Assembly: GCF_040819555.1 (NCBI RefSeq)
Contig: NZ_CP161920.1
Span: forward strand, 3,285,001-3,349,000
Origin: Nitratireductor sp. GISD-1A_MAKvit
Lineage (GTDB): Bacteria; Pseudomonadota; Alphaproteobacteria; Rhizobiales; Rhizobiaceae
Length of the DNA: 64,000 bases
Reading direction: 5' to 3'
The notes under the pieces are model-generated. The model was not told the DNA's origin. It did not search any database and saw only the letters and a program-made list of their open reading frames with translations. Shown one piece after another: positions 1-10,534 of this stretch (its first letter is position 1; every line of letters starts with the position of its first letter). The position numbers and the translations under genes were made by a program.

Positions 1-705
1 GTCACGCTGGGGGATCAGGCGGTGTTCGAGGCGGTGCTTTCAGCGCTTGGCCTGCCGCGCGGCTGGCAGATGCGCCTGACCCGCGCCTTCGGCTCGCCAA
101 AGCTTCTGCAGGCCGCGCTCGACGATCTCGCCAATCCGCAAACCGCCGCCAACCTGCCGCGTGCCGTTGCCGGACTTGTGGCCCGTGGCGACGAGGCAGC
201 TTTGTCAGAGCATGTCAGCACGGTGATGAACGAGACCGGGATTTCGCCTTCCGCCGGTCGTGCCCCGCACGAAATCGCCCGGCGGCTCATCGAGAAGGCG
301 GAACTGCGCAGTGTTCGACTGACGGACGAGGCCATGAGCGCCCTGAAGGCATTCGTTCAAATGCGCACGCCCTTTGCCGAAGCGGGCGAACGGCTTTCTG
401 CCTTTGCCGCCGAAAACGGTCTCGTTCTCGATGACGCGCTCGAAACCTTCGCCGCGCGCGCTGAGCGGATTTCGGCCGAGGGAATGCCGCTTGACACGTT
501 GACCTATGATGCCGGCTTTGGTCGCCCGCTCGACTACTACACCGGTTTCGTGTTCGAGATCGCGTCACCCGCCGGCACGGTTTTGGCCGGTGGCGGGCGC
601 TATGACCGGCTGTTGACACTTCTGGGCGCGGAGACGCCCATTCCCGGCGTCGGCTTTTCCATCTGGCTCGATCGCGTGGCAGGTCTGAAGGAGACGGCGG
701 CATGA
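1..705 (+). CDS. hisZ: ATP phosphoribosyltransferase regulatory subunit HisZ (5' end cut by window)
   Basis: The frame is open from base 1, so the N-terminal part lies outside the window; about 234 C-terminal residues are visible. HisZ is a catalytically inactive histidyl-tRNA-synthetase-like protein that pairs with short-form HisG in the first step of histidine synthesis. The visible part ends with class II synthetase-like motifs: [20 protein letters not shown], then GGGRYDRLL and [11 protein letters not shown]. Its stop overlaps the hisG start in an ATGA, so the two genes are translationally coupled. The short HisG that follows needs a HisZ partner, which supports the call. Confidence 0.93.
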   Translation, partial: VTLGDQAVFEAVLSALGLPRGWQMRLTRAFGSPKLLQAALDDLANPQTAANLPRAVAGLVARGDEAALSEHVSTVMNETGISPSAGRAPHEIARRLIEKAELRSVRLTDEAMSALKAFVQMRTPFAEAGERLSAFAAENGLVLDDALETFAARAERISAEGMPLDTLTYDAGFGRPLDYYTGFVFEIASPAGTVLAGGGRYDRLLTLLGAETPIPGVGFSIWLDRVAGLKETAA

Positions 706-1394
706 GCATCACCCTCGCCCTGCCCTCCAAGGGCCGCCTCAAGGAAAACGCGCTGGCGCAGCTCGAAAAGGCTGGCCTCACCGTTCACCTGCCGGAAAAC
801 GACCGGCGCTACCGCGCCACGCTCGAAGGCGTGGTCGGTGTCGAGATTGCCTTTCTCTCGGCCTCCGAAATCGCCCGCGAACTGGAGCGCGGCACGGTTG
901 ATCTCGGCGTCACCGGCGAAGATCTCGTCCGCGAAACCATTCCCGACTGGGAGCGCAAGGTGGCGATTGCCGCAAGGCTGGGCTTTGGCCGCGCAGACGT
1001 GGTGGTTGCGGTGCCGGAGGTCTGGTTCGACGTGGCGACCATGGCCGATCTCGACGATGTCGCAGCCGATTTCCGCCATCGGCATGGACGCCGGCTAAGG
1101 ATCGCTACCAAATACTGGCGGCTGACCCAGCAGTTCTTCTCCCAGAAGCACGGCATTCAGGTCTATCGCATCGTGGAAAGCCTCGGCGCCACCGAAGGTG
1201 CACCGGCAGCGGGCTCGGCCGATGTGATCGTCGATATCACGTCCACCGGATCGACGCTCACGGCAAACCATCTGAAGGTTCTCGACGATGGCGTGATCCT
1301 GCGTTCCGAGGCCTGTCTCGTGACCGCTCTCCGGGAGCGGGCGGCGTCAGATCAGGCAGCGCTGGAGGCGCTGACCGCGCGGTTTTCAGGCTAG
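702..1394 (+). CDS. hisG: ATP phosphoribosyltransferase catalytic subunit, short form
   Basis: At 230 residues this is the short form of HisG, which lacks the C-terminal regulatory domain and works as a complex with HisZ. It joins ATP and PRPP to commit carbon to histidine. Visible motifs are [14 protein letters not shown] at the N-terminus, [11 protein letters not shown], and the PRPP-binding segment [20 protein letters not shown]. It overlaps the upstream hisZ by four bases. Downstream is an AT-rich 67-base gap with a weak inverted repeat at 1443-1463, then a convergent transporter gene. Confidence 0.96.
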   Translation: MSITLALPSKGRLKENALAQLEKAGLTVHLPENDRRYRATLEGVVGVEIAFLSASEIARELERGTVDLGVTGEDLVRETIPDWERKVAIAARLGFGRADVVVAVPEVWFDVATMADLDDVAADFRHRHGRRLRIATKYWRLTQQFFSQKHGIQVYRIVESLGATEGAPAAGSADVIVDITSTGSTLTANHLKVLDDGVILRSEACLVTALRERAASDQAALEALTARFSG

Positions 1395-1461
1395 CTGCGT
1401 TTTGGGTAATTTTGACTGGAATTTTGGAAAATTTTGGGATTTGAAACGGAATTTTCCCGTT

Positions 1462-2697
1462 TCACGCGGTTTTCGGAAATTTCGGTCGAGCCATGAATGA
1501 CGCCGTCCAGAAGGCGCCGACCATGACCAGTGTCGCGGCGAAAGCGAGCATAAGATAGAGATCATATCCGCCGCTTGCCGCCCAGAGAGCGGCGACGCCC
1601 AGCGGCGCAATCGCTTCCACCATACGGGATGGCGCGATCAGCGCCCCGTTGATCGCGCCATAGGCCTCACGGCTCAGCATTTCGGGAACGGCAAGCCCGC
1701 GCACGATGGTCATCATGCCGTTGGCCGCGCCATAGAACGCGGCAATGATCGCAATTACGAGAAAATGCGGCGGCGCAAAAGCGTAGCCGATGAGCACCAG
1801 CGGAAACACGCCGACCATGATCGAACCGATGCGGCGCACGGGCGCTTCCGGAGCGAAACTCCAGATGGCGATACGGCCGGCAACCTGCGCCGGGCCAATG
1901 ACGGCAACGATGCCGACGACTTCCGATGCGCTCAATCCACGCTCCAGTAGCAGCGGATAAAGATGAAAACTCAGACTGGAAAAAACACCGGCATAAAGCA
2001 CGAGAAACAGCACCAGCGCCCAGAAGACCGGCTGTCGAAAGGCCCAGGAAACGGCGGCGCGACCGGCGAACTCCGGCTTTCCGTTCTCTCCCGTCGATTC
2101 ATTCGGTCTGTCCCTGGTCGGGTCGATCACCGCGACATAGAGGCTGGCGCAGACAAGGGCATTGATTGCGCCGAGAACCATCAGCGCGCCACGCCAGTCG
2201 AGCATATCGATAAGCCATTGAACCAACGGCACAAACACCGTGCTGGCAAAGCCGCCCCATAGCGTCAGCGCGGTGATCGCGCGCCGCGCCTCCAGTGCGC
2301 CAACGCGACGGGCGAGAACGGCGAAGGCCGGTTCATAGAGTGTTGCCGCCTGCAGCGCGCCAAGCAGCGGGACAACCACATAGAACAACGCAATGCTGTC
2401 AACCTGCGACCAGAGGAGATAGAGCAGCCCCGCCATGAGCGACGCGCCGCCCATGACCCAGCGCCCCTGCCCCCGGTCGATCGCAGCCCCAACCGGATAG
2501 GCAGCAAGTGCAGCCAGAACCAAACCCGCCGTGGCACCGCCGTAAAGAAGCGGCTTTGACCAGCCGAGATCGATGCGCATCGCTTCGGCAATCAGTGGAA
2601 AACTGTAGAAGATCGATCCCCAGGAGCAGATCTGGGCAATGCCGAGCGCCGTGATCATGCGCCTGTAACCAGGCTCTGCGGTCAGGGCACGCGCCAT
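1462..2697 (-). CDS. MFS transporter paired with ArsR regulator
   Basis: The 411-residue protein has the length and alternating hydrophobic segments of a 12-helix major facilitator superfamily transporter. It begins MARALTAEPGYRRMITALGI, and helices run almost to the C-terminus. It starts 2 bases after the stop of an ArsR-type regulator on the same strand, so the two form an operon in which the regulator probably controls the transporter. The substrate cannot be read from sequence. The ArsR partner has several cysteines, so a metal, metalloid or reactive compound is possible, but this is inference. Confidence 0.85.
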   Translation of the reverse strand: MARALTAEPGYRRMITALGIAQICSWGSIFYSFPLIAEAMRIDLGWSKPLLYGGATAGLVLAALAAYPVGAAIDRGQGRWVMGGASLMAGLLYLLWSQVDSIALFYVVVPLLGALQAATLYEPAFAVLARRVGALEARRAITALTLWGGFASTVFVPLVQWLIDMLDWRGALMVLGAINALVCASLYVAVIDPTRDRPNESTGENGKPEFAGRAAVSWAFRQPVFWALVLFLVLYAGVFSSLSFHLYPLLLERGLSASEVVGIVAVIGPAQVAGRIAIWSFAPEAPVRRIGSIMVGVFPLVLIGYAFAPPHFLVIAIIAAFYGAANGMMTIVRGLAVPEMLSREAYGAINGALIAPSRMVEAIAPLGVAALWAASGGYDLYLMLAFAATLVMVGAFWTASFMARPKFPKTA

Positions 2698-2699
2698 CT

Positions 2700-3014
2700 T
2701 CAGTTTTCCTCTGGTAATCCGGGCTGGCTGCTTTCAGTGCAGCATTCGTCGGTGAGATAGCCGATCAGCGCATGCATTGCCGGATAGTGCGCGCGGCAAA
2801 TCAGTGTGGTCCCCTGCCGCTCGCGCGAAACAAGGCCGGTTTCCAGAAGCTTCTTGCAATGATGCGAAAGGGTGGAGGCAGGCATGGAAAGGCGCTCCTG
2901 CAGACCGCCGACAGGCATGCCCTCGCTACCCGCTCGCACGAGCAGGCGGTAGATGCGCAACCGCACCGGGTTGCCGAGCGCTTCAAGCTGGGTCGATGCT
3001 GCTTCCAGTTCCAT
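2700..3014 (-). CDS. ArsR-family winged-helix transcriptional regulator
   Basis: A 104-residue helix-turn-helix protein with the typical ArsR core: LEALGNPVRLRIYRLLVRAG, then ASTLSHHCKKLLETGLVSRE as the recognition helix, then a beta wing. A cysteine lies in the recognition helix (HHCKKL) and a CC pair near the C-terminus (DECC), which could serve in metal or redox sensing. It lacks the classical ELCVCDL site of arsenic sensors, so the ligand is unknown. It is the first gene of a two-gene operon with the MFS transporter, and an AT-rich palindrome sits about 40 bases upstream. Confidence 0.9.
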   Translation of the reverse strand: MELEAASTQLEALGNPVRLRIYRLLVRAGSEGMPVGGLQERLSMPASTLSHHCKKLLETGLVSRERQGTTLICRAHYPAMHALIGYLTDECCTESSQPGLPEEN

Positions 3015-3052
3015 GATGCGGACGCCTAAAGCGTCGCAATCGCGCCGTCAAC

Positions 3053-3069
3053 AATATTTCGAAAATATT
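3053..3069 (-). promoter_or_regulatory. Palindromic operator-like site upstream of arsR
   Basis: AATATTT-CGA-AAATATT is an inverted repeat with two perfect 7-base arms around a 3-base centre. It lies between the arsR start and the end of rmuC, where the arsR promoter must be. AT-rich palindromes of this kind are typical ArsR-family operators, so autoregulation of the arsR-MFS operon is likely. The role is inferred from position and symmetry. Confidence 0.55.
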
Positions 3070-3073
3070 CGAA

Positions 3074-4342
3074 TTACTCATCAACCACGCGCAGCCGCAA
3101 CTGGCCAGATCCCGGTCCGCCCTCATCATTTGGCTTTTTGGGCGCCAGACGGTTGTCACTTCCGTCAGACTTCTCGGCCTCGCCCGCGCCCAGCTCCAGC
3201 GCCTCGATCTTCGCCCCGCGCTTGGTGACCTTGTCGGTCGAGGTAAGGATCATGTCGATGTCCTTGTTCGCCTGCATGAAATGGGTCTGCAACTTGCGCA
3301 CCCGGTCATCGAGCCGGCCCACATCCTCCATCAGGCGCACCACTTCGGCCTGGATCAAGTGCGCCTGCTCGCGCATGCGCGCATCCTTGAGCACAGCCTG
3401 AATGACCTGAATCGAGAGCATGAGCAGCGAGGGTGAGACAATGACCACGCGCGCGCGGTGAGCGCGCTGGATAAGGTTCTCGAAATTCTCGTGGATCTCG
3501 GCAAAAATCGATTCCGACGGCACGAACATGAAGGCCGTGTCCTGCGTTTCTCCGGTCAGGAGATATTTCTCCGAGATCGCCTTGATGTGCACTTCGATAT
3601 CGCGGCGAAACGCTGCTTCGGCGGCTTTCCGGGCTTCGGGCGAACCGCCCTCACCTTCGGATGCCGCGCGGATGGCGTTCCATGCCTCGAGCGGGAACTT
3701 GGCATCGATCACCAGCGATGGCGCGTCATTGGGCATCTTGACCACACAGTCGGGCCGGCTGCCATTGGAGAGCGTTGCCTGAAACTCATAGGCCGTGTGC
3801 GGCAGACCGTCGGCGATGATCGCCTCCATACGCGACTGGCCGAAGGCGCCGCGCGTCTGCTTGTTGGAAAGAATCTGCTGGAGCTGGACCACCTGACCGG
3901 CGAGCGACTGGATATTGTTTTGTGCCGTGTCGATGACCGCCAGTCGCTCCTGCAGCTTTGCAAGATTCTCATGGGTCGATTTGGTCTGCTCGGTAATGGA
4001 GTGGCCAAGCCGCGAGCTCATGCCGTCAAGCCGGTCCGACAGGGCCTTGGTCAGTTCCGCCTGCCGGCTGCCGAACACTTCGGCGATAGAGCCCATACGG
4101 CCCTGAAGCTCGGCCTGTGCCTTGGTCAGTTCGGCCATGCGCGCCTCGGCCTCACGGGCATGCTGGGCAGCCTCGGCTGCCGCCACCGCCCGCGCACGCG
4201 CCGCGCGCCACAGCCCGGTGACAAGCGCGATCATCAGCACAAAAAGCAGTAAACCGCCGGCGAGCAGAAGCTGGCCAAGCGTGAACGTGCTGGCACCAAA
4301 CTGTGCCACCGGGGCTGCGAAAACATCTGAAATCTCGTTCAT
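3074..4342 (-). CDS. rmuC: DNA recombination protein RmuC
   Basis: The protein is 422 residues from the chosen start. It has one N-terminal membrane helix (LLLAGGLLLFVLMIALVTGL), a long coiled-coil stretch, then the RmuC nuclease-like domain with DAKFPLEAW, FMFVPSESIFAEI and a conserved SPSLLMLSIQVIQAVLKD segment. RmuC limits DNA inversions and rearrangements. An ATG 14 codons upstream (4384) is also open, but the MNEISDV start puts the membrane helix in the normal position. The C-terminal tail is charged and variable. It is transcribed divergently from def. Confidence 0.93.
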   Translation of the reverse strand: MNEISDVFAAPVAQFGASTFTLGQLLLAGGLLLFVLMIALVTGLWRAARARAVAAAEAAQHAREAEARMAELTKAQAELQGRMGSIAEVFGSRQAELTKALSDRLDGMSSRLGHSITEQTKSTHENLAKLQERLAVIDTAQNNIQSLAGQVVQLQQILSNKQTRGAFGQSRMEAIIADGLPHTAYEFQATLSNGSRPDCVVKMPNDAPSLVIDAKFPLEAWNAIRAASEGEGGSPEARKAAEAAFRRDIEVHIKAISEKYLLTGETQDTAFMFVPSESIFAEIHENFENLIQRAHRARVVIVSPSLLMLSIQVIQAVLKDARMREQAHLIQAEVVRLMEDVGRLDDRVRKLQTHFMQANKDIDMILTSTDKVTKRGAKIEALELGAGEAEKSDGSDNRLAPKKPNDEGGPGSGQLRLRVVDE

Positions 4343-4440
4343 GGCCCGCACTCTAGACGATTCGTGATGCAACCATAAGACCAAACCGTGAACAAGCGTT
4401 CTGTATTGACGTTCTCACAGGCAGGGCTTACCTGAACGCC

Positions 4441-4971
4441 ATGACGATCAAACCGCTAGTTCTTCTTCCCGACCCGATCCTGCGCGAAACCTCCCAACCG
4501 GTCGAGCGCTTCGACGATCAGTTACGCAGGTTCGCCGACGACATGCTGGCAACCATGTATGACGCGCCGGGCATCGGCCTTGCCGCCATCCAGGTGGGTG
4601 AGCCGCTGCGTATGCTCGTCATCGACGTTTCGGAAAAGGATGAAGAGCCGGCACCCATGGTGGTGATCAATCCCGAAATCGTCGCCAGCACCGATCAGCG
4701 CAATGTGCATGAGGAAGGCTGCCTTTCCATACCCGACTACTATGCGGAGGTGGAGCGCCCCGCCGGGGTCACCGTCAATTATCTCGATCTCGCAGGAAAG
4801 CAGCAGAGCGTTGAAGCCGACGGGCTGCTCGCCACCTGCCTGCAGCACGAGATAGACCATCTGAATGGCGTTCTGTTCATCGACTATCTGTCAAAGCTCA
4901 AGCGCGACATGGTGGTGCGCAAGTTTAAGAAACTTGCCAAGGACCGTCCGCCCGCACGCATGGTCGGCTGA
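4441..4971 (+). CDS. def: Peptide deformylase
   Basis: Def removes the formyl group from the N-terminal methionine of new proteins. All three family motifs are present: [10 protein letters not shown] (motif 1), EEGCLSIP with the metal-binding cysteine (motif 2), and [11 protein letters not shown] with the HExxH-type metal site (motif 3). At 176 residues it has normal length. It is followed by fmt, which adds the same formyl group to initiator tRNA; this def-fmt pairing is very common in bacteria. Confidence 0.97.
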   Translation: MTIKPLVLLPDPILRETSQPVERFDDQLRRFADDMLATMYDAPGIGLAAIQVGEPLRMLVIDVSEKDEEPAPMVVINPEIVASTDQRNVHEEGCLSIPDYYAEVERPAGVTVNYLDLAGKQQSVEADGLLATCLQHEIDHLNGVLFIDYLSKLKRDMVVRKFKKLAKDRPPARMVG

Positions 4972-5095
4972 TCATCTCCCGCTCCATAAGGCAATTGTGC
5001 CAGCAGGGCTTGACCGTAAGCGGATAAATCCGCTTCAAGCACCGCAGGAGCGCGGGTGCGCTCGTTTGATTGACTGAACGCATCGGACACGCGGC

Positions 5096-6032
5096 ATGGC
5101 ACTTCGTCTCATCTTTATGGGCACTCCGGATTTCTCCGTTGCCACACTTCAGGCGCTGGCGGAGGCCGGGCACGAGATCGTCGCCGTCTATTCACAGCCG
5201 CCCCGGCCCTGCCGGGCGACGCGGGCTGGAACTCACCAAATCGCCTGTTCATCAGGCCGCCGAAGCGCTCGGCATTGAGGTGCGGACGCCGAAATCGCTC
5301 AAGGGCGTGGATGAGCAGGCCGCGTTTGCCGCGCTAGAAGCCGATGCCGCCATCGTGGTCGCCTATGGGCTTCTTTTGCCCAAACCCATTCTGGAGGGCA
5401 CGCGGCTTGGCTGTTTCAACGGTCATGCATCGCTGCTGCCGCGCTGGCGGGGGGCTGCGCCCATCCAGCGCGCGATCATGGCCGGCGATAGCGAGACTGG
5501 CATGATGGTGATGAAAATGGACGAAGGGCTCGACACCGGGCCCGTGGCCATGACATCCCGCATTGCCATCACGCCGGACATCACCGGCGGCGAACTGCAC
5601 GATGTGCTGAAAGATGTGGGCGCTTCCCTGATGGTCGAGGCCATGGATGCGCTCGAAAGAGGAACACTGACGCTGACACCGCAGCCCGACGAGGGCGCGA
5701 GCTATGCCAAGAAGATCCTGAAAGAGGAAACCCGCGTCGACTGGAACAGCTCTGCCCGCGCGGTTCACGATCACATTCGCGGGCTTTCGCCTTTTCCCGG
5801 CGCCTGGTGCGAAATGAGCTTCGGCAGCAAGCCGGAGCGCGTCAAGCTCTTGCGGGCCGAACGCGCCGACGGCAAAGGCGCGCCTGGCGAAGTTCTGGAC
5901 GAGGTACTGACGATTGCCTGTAGCGATGGCGCGGTGCGACTGACCGAAGTGCAGCGTGCCGGGGGGAGACCGATGCAGGCGGTGGACTTCCTGCGCGGGG
6001 CGAAGCTCGGAAAAGGAACCGTGCTTCCATGA
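5096..6032 (+). CDS. fmt: Methionyl-tRNA formyltransferase, interrupted by a one-base frameshift
   Basis: The first reading frame runs from [20 protein letters not shown] to VYSQPPRP, and the frame then changes. The rest, starting [20 protein letters not shown], continues in the next frame to 6032. Removing one C from the C-rich stretch 5201-5209 restores a normal 311-residue Fmt. The formyl-transfer site region [18 protein letters not shown] is intact. Fmt formylates Met-tRNA for initiation. The gene sits after def and its stop overlaps the following GNAT gene (ATGA). I judge the shift an assembly or base-calling error rather than loss of function. Confidence 0.9.
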
Positions 6033-6532
6033 ACGCAATGAATATTCGGACCGAAACCGTTGCCGACCGCGACGCGGTCCACACCCTCTTGTGCACTGCC
6101 TTTGACGGCGATGGCGAAGCAAGGCTTGTTCAGTCGCTTCATGCAGATGGCGACGTGGTTCTTTCACTCGTGGCGGAAACTGAAGGCGTGGTATATGGCC
6201 ATGTGCTCTTTTCCCGCCTTAATGTCGTGAGCGGCGACACCTATTTTCCCGCGGTGGCGCTCGCGCCGCTCGCCGTCTCCCCTGCCCGCCAAAGGCAGGG
6301 GGTTGCTGCGCAACTTGTCGAGGAAGCTCACCAGCGCCTGATCGCCAGCGGCGAAACGCTGTCTGTTGTTCTGGGCGACCCCGCCTATTATGGCCGTTTC
6401 GGCTATCGGCATGGGGATGCCGAAAGTTTTGAGAGCGACTATCAGTGCGAGGCGCTTCAGGCTCTGCGCTGGGACGATGTAGCACCGCGCATGGGCAAGC
6501 TCGTCTACGCTCCAGCCTTTGGCGGGCTTTGA
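6029..6532 (+). CDS. GNAT-family N-acetyltransferase
   Basis: A 167-residue single-domain acetyltransferase. The acetyl-CoA binding loop is visible as [20 protein letters not shown] (Q/RxxGxG/A type), followed by [14 protein letters not shown], typical of the YhbS-like branch. The substrate is unknown. Its start overlaps the fmt stop in ATGA, and truA begins 2 bases after its stop, so def-fmt-GNAT-truA is probably one transcription unit. Confidence 0.88.
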   Translation: MNAMNIRTETVADRDAVHTLLCTAFDGDGEARLVQSLHADGDVVLSLVAETEGVVYGHVLFSRLNVVSGDTYFPAVALAPLAVSPARQRQGVAAQLVEEAHQRLIASGETLSVVLGDPAYYGRFGYRHGDAESFESDYQCEALQALRWDDVAPRMGKLVYAPAFGGL

Positions 6533-6534
6533 CC

Positions 6535-7278
6535 ATGGCGCGCTTTCGCATCGACATCGAATATGATGGCGGGCCCTATTTTGGCTGGCAGCGGCAGGCC
6601 ACGCACCATTCCGTGCAGGCGGCGATTGAAAATGCCATTGCCGCCTTTTCCGGTGAAGACGTGACACTGTTCGGCGCCGGGCGCACCGATACCGGCGTGC
6701 ACGCGCTGGCGCAGGTTGCGCATTTCGATCTGACGCGCGAATGGTCTGCCCGCACCGTACAGAATGCAATCAATGCACGCCTGGCCATGGCCAAGGAAAC
6801 CGTGGCCGTGATTGAGGCCGCGCAGGTGCCCGATGATTTTGACGCGCGGTTTTCGGCAAAGGCCCGGCACTATCTCTACCGCATTCACAATCGGCGCCCC
6901 CCCCTGACCGTTGACCGCGCCCATGCCTGGCATGTGGCAGCACCGCTCGATGCGCAGGCAATGCACGAGGCTGCGCAGCGGCTGGTTGGAACACACGATT
7001 TCACAACGTTCCGGGCGGCCCAGTGCCAGGCGAAGAGCCCGGTCAAGACGCTGGACAAGCTGGAAGTGACGCGCAACGGGGAATTTGTGGAGATCCGCGC
7101 CTCGGCCCGTTCCTTCCTGCACAATCAGGTACGGTCCTTTGCAGGCACGCTGAAACGGGTGGGCGAAGGCGGCTGGAGCGCAGACGACGTGACAACGGCA
7201 CTTGAAGCCCGCGATCGCAAGGCCTGTGGCCCGGTCGCCCCGCCGCATGGGCTTTACCTGACGCGCGTTGATTATTGA
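6535..7278 (+). CDS. truA: tRNA pseudouridine(38-40) synthase
   Basis: A 247-residue TruA, the enzyme that makes pseudouridine at positions 38-40 of the tRNA anticodon arm. It begins [20 protein letters not shown]; the catalytic aspartate lies in [20 protein letters not shown], and the C-terminal [21 protein letters not shown] segment is typical. An in-frame start 30 codons upstream overlaps the GNAT gene and is rejected in favour of the conserved N-terminus. Confidence 0.97.
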   Translation: MARFRIDIEYDGGPYFGWQRQATHHSVQAAIENAIAAFSGEDVTLFGAGRTDTGVHALAQVAHFDLTREWSARTVQNAINARLAMAKETVAVIEAAQVPDDFDARFSAKARHYLYRIHNRRPPLTVDRAHAWHVAAPLDAQAMHEAAQRLVGTHDFTTFRAAQCQAKSPVKTLDKLEVTRNGEFVEIRASARSFLHNQVRSFAGTLKRVGEGGWSADDVTTALEARDRKACGPVAPPHGLYLTRVDY

Positions 7279-7318
7279 GCCATCCGTGGCACCGCGGACG
7301 AGTCGGTTGCGCCCGCCC

Positions 7319-7912
7319 CTAACCGGTGCGTGCCAGCCCAAGGACTCCCTCAAAGGTGAAAAGAATGGCCAGTGAAGCGGCAAACATGGCCGCGAAGACC
7401 GCCGTCGCCACGGCAGGCCCCTTGCCGATGGCCGCGTTTGTAAGCCGCCATGACAGCACCATCGTGGCAATGAAAATGAGGAACGTGGCAAGATTGGCAA
7501 GGTCTGCGGCCTCCGGCAGGAGCAACCGCATGAGCATTGCAGGCAGCATGATCCACGCGAACAGGGCGGACGCCCAGTTGCTTGCCACGACATAGTGCAC
7601 AAAGCGATCGGCAATGCCGGCCGGGCGCGCCGCGAGAGCAAGGATGGCATAGGGAAAAACCCAGGTTGCCAGATCCGTCAGCATCAACCGCGTGAACAGC
7701 GAGAAGCGCGAGGCGAAAATTTCAACGCCAGCGAGTTCGTTCGAGATGGCCACCCACCCCACCACCATGGGCGGGAAGGCGACAAGAATGGCGACGAAAG
7801 AGTTCCAGAAACCGTCTGCAGACAGATCCAAAAGGCGAAGACCTTCGGAGCGTCCCATCATCATGCGCCAGACACCGGCAAGATACTGCTGGATCTCGGC
7901 GAAAGAGGGCAT
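7319..7912 (-). CDS. Conserved multi-pass membrane protein (Yip1-like)
   Basis: A 197-residue hydrophobic protein with about five predicted membrane helices. The N-terminal 35 residues are soluble and contain LAGVWRMMMGRSEGLRLLDL. Its size and layout resemble YIP1-type membrane proteins found next to dapE in rhizobia, but I see no catalytic motif and do not assign a function. It starts 2 bases after the dapE stop and should be co-transcribed with it. It is convergent with truA. Confidence 0.75.
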   Translation of the reverse strand: MPSFAEIQQYLAGVWRMMMGRSEGLRLLDLSADGFWNSFVAILVAFPPMVVGWVAISNELAGVEIFASRFSLFTRLMLTDLATWVFPYAILALAARPAGIADRFVHYVVASNWASALFAWIMLPAMLMRLLLPEAADLANLATFLIFIATMVLSWRLTNAAIGKGPAVATAVFAAMFAASLAILFTFEGVLGLARTG

Positions 7913-7914
7913 GG

Positions 7915-9102
7915 TCAGGCAAACCAGTCTTCAAGAAAGCGCAGATAGATCTGCGTCAGGGTTTCGAGGTCGGACAGGGCCACCCGTTCATCGACCATGT
8001 GCATGGTTTGGCCGACGAGACCGAACTCCACCACGGGGCAGTAATCCTTGATGAAACGCGCATCGGATGTGCCGCCGGAGGTGGAGAGCTGTGGACGCGA
8101 GCCGACCACAGACTCGACCGAAGCCGACAGGGTCTCGACCAGTTTCTCGTCGCGCGTCAAGAAAACCGGGCTCGGGCGGCCAAGCCAGTCGACGTCGAAA
8201 TCGACCGGCTGGTCGGCGCCCCTGCGCAGACGGTTTGCCTCTGCCGCGTGGTCGAGGCGATTGTGGATTTCGGCCTGTAGGCTTTCCACACTCCAGGTGT
8301 CGTTGAAGCGGATATTGAAAACCGCCGTGGCGCTGGCCGGGATGACATTGGTGGCGGTGTTTCCCACATCCACGGTGGTGACTTCCAGATTGCTCGGCTG
8401 AAAATCCGCCGTGCCTTCATCGAAGGGTGTCTCAAGCAGCGCTTCAAGCAATTGCATGAGGCCCGGCACCGGATTGTCTGCCCGGTGCGGATAGGCAACG
8501 TGCCCCTGACGGCCATTGACAGTGATGCGGCCGGTAAGCGAACCACGCCGGCCGATCTTGATCATGTCGCCAAGCCGGTCTGGATTGGTGGGCTCGCCGA
8601 CGATCGAGGCGTCCCACTTTTCGCCGCGCTCCAAGGCCCATTCGAGAAGCTTGACCGTTCCGTTGAGCGCCGGGCCTTCCTCATCTCCGGTGATGAGGAA
8701 GGAGACGGAACCTTTCGGCTTGCCATGGGCTTCCACATAGCGGGCGAGCGCGGCGACGAAACAGGCGATGCCGCCCTTCATGTCCACCGCGCCGCGACCA
8801 TACATCTGGCCATCGGCAATGGCGGCGGCGAAAGGCGGATGTTTCCATGCGCTCTCATCGCCCGGCGGCACGACATCTGTGTGACCGGCAAACATGAGAT
8901 GCGGGCCCTCGCCTGCAAGCTTGCCATAGAGATTTTCGATGTCGGGCGTGCCCTCTTCGGAAAAGACCGGGCGTTCGACCGTGCATTCGAGCGCCTTCAA
9001 CATGCCCTGAAGCACGGAAAGCGCCTGCCCTTCCACCGGTGTGACGGAGGGGCAGCGGATGAGTTCGGCGAGATTGGCGGCGGGATCTGTCGGCAGTGTC
9101 AT
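7915..9102 (-). CDS. dapE: Succinyl-diaminopimelate desuccinylase
   Basis: DapE is a zinc-dependent M20-family hydrolase of the lysine/diaminopimelate pathway. The 395-residue protein shows [13 protein letters not shown] (metal His and Asp), [12 protein letters not shown] (bridging Asp), [16 protein letters not shown] (catalytic Glu pair) and [16 protein letters not shown] near the C-terminus. I chose [20 protein letters not shown] as the start; a longer form 14 codons upstream adds non-conserved residues. It lies downstream of dapD and a DUF805 gene on the same strand. Confidence 0.96.
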   Translation of the reverse strand: MTLPTDPAANLAELIRCPSVTPVEGQALSVLQGMLKALECTVERPVFSEEGTPDIENLYGKLAGEGPHLMFAGHTDVVPPGDESAWKHPPFAAAIADGQMYGRGAVDMKGGIACFVAALARYVEAHGKPKGSVSFLITGDEEGPALNGTVKLLEWALERGEKWDASIVGEPTNPDRLGDMIKIGRRGSLTGRITVNGRQGHVAYPHRADNPVPGLMQLLEALLETPFDEGTADFQPSNLEVTTVDVGNTATNVIPASATAVFNIRFNDTWSVESLQAEIHNRLDHAAEANRLRRGADQPVDFDVDWLGRPSPVFLTRDEKLVETLSASVESVVGSRPQLSTSGGTSDARFIKDYCPVVEFGLVGQTMHMVDERVALSDLETLTQIYLRFLEDWFA

Positions 9103-9149
9103 GCGCAAGGGATAATCCAACAGGGCGTGCCTGTCACGCGGCAAACCTA

Positions 9150-9521
9150 CTATTGCTTCGGTGCGTTTGTCCGGTCGCCATATTCGTTTGCGCCAGCATC
9201 ACCCGGATAGAGGCACAGCACGATGAAGGCGAGGATCGAAACCATCGGGATGAAGAGTGAGACGGCGAAAATGCCGGGCTTGCCAAAATCGTGGAGGCGT
9301 TTGACGCCCAGAGCCACCGAGGAGAAGACCGAGACGAAGAAAATGCCCCAGAAAAGCAGCGCCCACATGCCGCTGGCGCCGCTGCCTTCCGGCGCCAGGG
9401 TGAAACGGTAGAGCGCAAAGGCCTGGAGCACGGCCAGAAGCATGCCCGCCAGGAAAAAGGCAGCGCGGCTTACCCTTCCGGAAAAGCCGAAAAACAGCCA
9501 GGCGATCTGTCCCTTGGGCAT
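9150..9521 (-). CDS. DUF805 family membrane protein
   Basis: A 123-residue protein with the DUF805 signature: [11 protein letters not shown] near the N-terminus, a central [13 protein letters not shown] motif, and [14 protein letters not shown] at the end. Three to four membrane helices are evident. The function of DUF805 proteins is unknown. It sits between dapD and dapE on the same strand with short gaps, so it is probably part of that operon. The start MPKGQIAW places the conserved FSGR motif at the usual distance from the N-terminus. Confidence 0.85.
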   Translation of the reverse strand: MPKGQIAWLFFGFSGRVSRAAFFLAGMLLAVLQAFALYRFTLAPEGSGASGMWALLFWGIFFVSVFSSVALGVKRLHDFGKPGIFAVSLFIPMVSILAFIVLCLYPGDAGANEYGDRTNAPKQ

Positions 9522-9540
9522 TGCGCTTCTCCGCAGCTCG

Positions 9541-10395
<855 letters not shown>

Positions 10396-10534
10396 GCTTG
10401 CGGCTCCATTGAACAAGCTGTTAAGGGCTCAGCGATAGTTTGGGAGAAATGTCCCGGATCGGCGCGGAACGTATGCGAAGCGTCTCTGGGGGTCAATCTC
10501 GGGATCGCGCGGGACCGCGCCAAAGGACGGATAA

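Noticed and set aside
5201..5209. Programmed ribosomal frameshift in fmt
   Set aside because: There is no slippery heptamer or stimulatory structure, Fmt is not known to use one, and seven other genes have the same type of G/C-run insertion.
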